Source of the DNA: an uncultured Pseudomonadota bacterium
GTDB lineage: Bacteria > Pseudomonadota > Gammaproteobacteria > Burkholderiales > Burkholderiaceae
NCBI GenBank assembly: GCA_946480245.1
Contig: CAMLIZ010000219.1
Location: 1 to 5,704, forward strand
DNA: 5,704 nucleotides
Direction: 5' to 3'
Shown: in pieces, positions 4,634 to 5,704 of the stretch
How the letters are laid out: each line of letters starts with the position of its first letter
Position numbering within the stretch: the first letter of the stretch is position 1
Translations under genes and position numbers: made by a program
Notes under the pieces: generated by a model
Databases searched by the model: none
Told to the model about the DNA's origin: nothing
The model's input: the letters and a program-made list of their open reading frames with translations, nothing else

Positions 4634-5704
4634 TCACAGCGCCACCACCCGCATCGCCTTCGGGAAACCCTCGACCTTCTTGCCCTTGCGCGCGCGCCGG
4701 CCCACGTGCCCGGCCAGGGTGTTGCCGCGCACGTCTTCTTCCTTCGGCTTGCCGCCGCGGCCCAACCCCAGCACCTTGACGCCGGCCGCCACCGTGGCCA
4801 CCGAGACCAGCGGGTCCGTCACGTCCACGTCCATCAAGGTGAGGCCGCGGCCGCCGTTGCTCTGCAGCTTCAGCTCGTCGAGAGGGAACACCAGCAGCCG
4901 CCCGCTCATCGACAGGCACGCCACCTGCGTGTGCTCGGCCACGCGCACCGCCGGCGGCAGCACGTGGTCCTGCGGCTCCAGGGTGAGGAAGCTCTTGCCG
5001 CCGCGCTGGCGGCTCAGCATGTCGCCCACCTTGGCCATGAGGCCGAAGCCCCCGGTGTTGGCCAGCAACAGCACCTGCTCCGCCGAGCCGGCGAAGTAGT
5101 GCACCACCTGCGTGCCGGATTCGAGGTCGATCAAGGTGGTGATCGGCTGGCCGTCGCCACGCCCGCCCGGCAGCGCGCTCACCGCCACCGAGTACACGCG
5201 GCCGTTGGAGCCGAACACCAGCAGCGGATCGACGCTGCGGCACGGAAACACGCCGTACAGCGCGTCGCCGCTCTTGAACTGCAGCGCGGCGGCGTCCACC
5301 TCGTGTCCCTTGAGCGCGCGCACCCAGCCCTTGAGGCTCACCACCACGCTCACCGGCTCGTCGACGATGCGCACCTCGGCCTGCGCGCGCTTGTCGGCGA
5401 GGATCAAGGTGCGGCGTTCGTCGCCGTGCACCTTGGCGTCGGCCTCGATCTCCTTGATCACGGTGCGCTTCAGCGCCGTGGGGCTGCCCAGGATCTCCTC
5501 GAGCTTCTTCTGCTCGTCGCGCAGGCTCTTGAGCTCCTGCTCGATCTTGATCGCCTCCAACCGGGCCAGCTGGCGCAGCCGGATCTCGAGGATGTCCTCG
5601 GCCTGACGGTCGCTCAAGGCGAAGCGCTCGATCAGCGCCGGCTTGGGCTCGTCGGCGTTGCGGATGATGCGGATCACCTCGTCGATGTTCAGCAGCACCA
5701 GCTG
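4634..5704 (-). CDS. parC: DNA topoisomerase IV subunit A, C-terminal part (5' end outside window)
   Basis: The open frame runs off the right edge, leaving the last 356 residues of what is normally a protein of about 750-780. ParC with ParE forms topoisomerase IV, which unlinks daughter chromosomes. The first visible part (NIDEVIRIIRNADEP, then LSDRQAEDILEIRLRQLARLE and a charged coiled-coil with LEEILGSP) is the end of the breakage-reunion domain. About 220 residues of repeated beta-strand units follow: the C-terminal DNA-wrapping propeller, with blades such as GSNGRVYSV, GGFGLMAKVGDML and SGRLLVFPLDEL. The Lys/Arg-rich tail (GRRARKGKKVEGFPKAMRV) is a plausible DNA contact. An RQRGGKS stretch (4991-5011) resembles a degenerate GyrA box. 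Lack of a full canonical box and the ALPGGRGDGQP segment favour ParC over GyrA. The catalytic Tyr region is outside the window. It is the first of three leftward genes. Confidence 0.88.
   Translation of the reverse strand, partial: QLVLLNIDEVIRIIRNADEPKPALIERFALSDRQAEDILEIRLRQLARLEAIKIEQELKSLRDEQKKLEEILGSPTALKRTVIKEIEADAKVHGDERRTLILADKRAQAEVRIVDEPVSVVVSLKGWVRALKGHEVDAAALQFKSGDALYGVFPCRSVDPLLVFGSNGRVYSVAVSALPGGRGDGQPITTLIDLESGTQVVHYFAGSAEQVLLLANTGGFGLMAKVGDMLSRQRGGKSFLTLEPQDHVLPPAVRVAEHTQVACLSMSGRLLVFPLDELKLQSNGGRGLTLMDVDVTDPLVSVATVAAGVKVLGLGRGGKPKEEDVRGNTLAGHVGRRARKGKKVEGFPKAMRVVAL

Overview
The window is a compact, GC-rich stretch of bacterial chromosome. The high GC with strong G/C at third codon positions, the style of the ArgD and ParC proteins and the PAT-type acetyltransferase suggest a betaproteobacterium of the Burkholderiales (the Rubrivivax/Leptothrix/Roseateles/comamonad side). 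This is inference from protein character; no rRNA or other taxonomic marker is present. I see no transposase, integrase, tRNA, CRISPR array or shift in base composition, so it looks like ordinary core or near-core chromosome, not an accessory island.

Layout, left to right. Positions 1-175 hold no supported gene but contain two consecutive perfect hairpins: a probable terminator of a gene off the left edge (56-81) and a second structure (91-114). A good ribosome binding site then leads into an acetylornithine aminotransferase gene (argD, + strand, 176-1396). A hairpin (1408-1434) separates argD from a convergent PAT/MnaT-type GNAT acetyltransferase (- strand, 1448-1969). A 113-bp divergent intergenic region (1970-2082) carries a 12-bp palindrome inside an NtrC-like sequence and an inverted repeat that overlaps the next start codon. 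Next is a cytosolic diguanylate cyclase with an intact GGEEF active site and I-site (+ strand, about 2083-3174).

The right half is a leftward block of three genes read as parC (5' end off the right edge, 4634-5704), a DJ-1/PfpI-family protein (3991-4596) and a calcineurin-like metallophosphoesterase (3193-3957). Gaps are 37 and 33 bp, so read-through is possible. A 19-bp palindrome (3987-4005) sits across the stop codon of the DJ-1/PfpI gene, just before the phosphoesterase start.

The genes do not form an obvious single pathway: arginine biosynthesis, amino-acid N-acetylation, c-di-GMP signalling, chromosome decatenation, and two small putative enzymes of unknown substrate. I did not find a convincing new multi-gene system. 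The most unusual signals are the non-coding palindromes, which are listed as separate findings.
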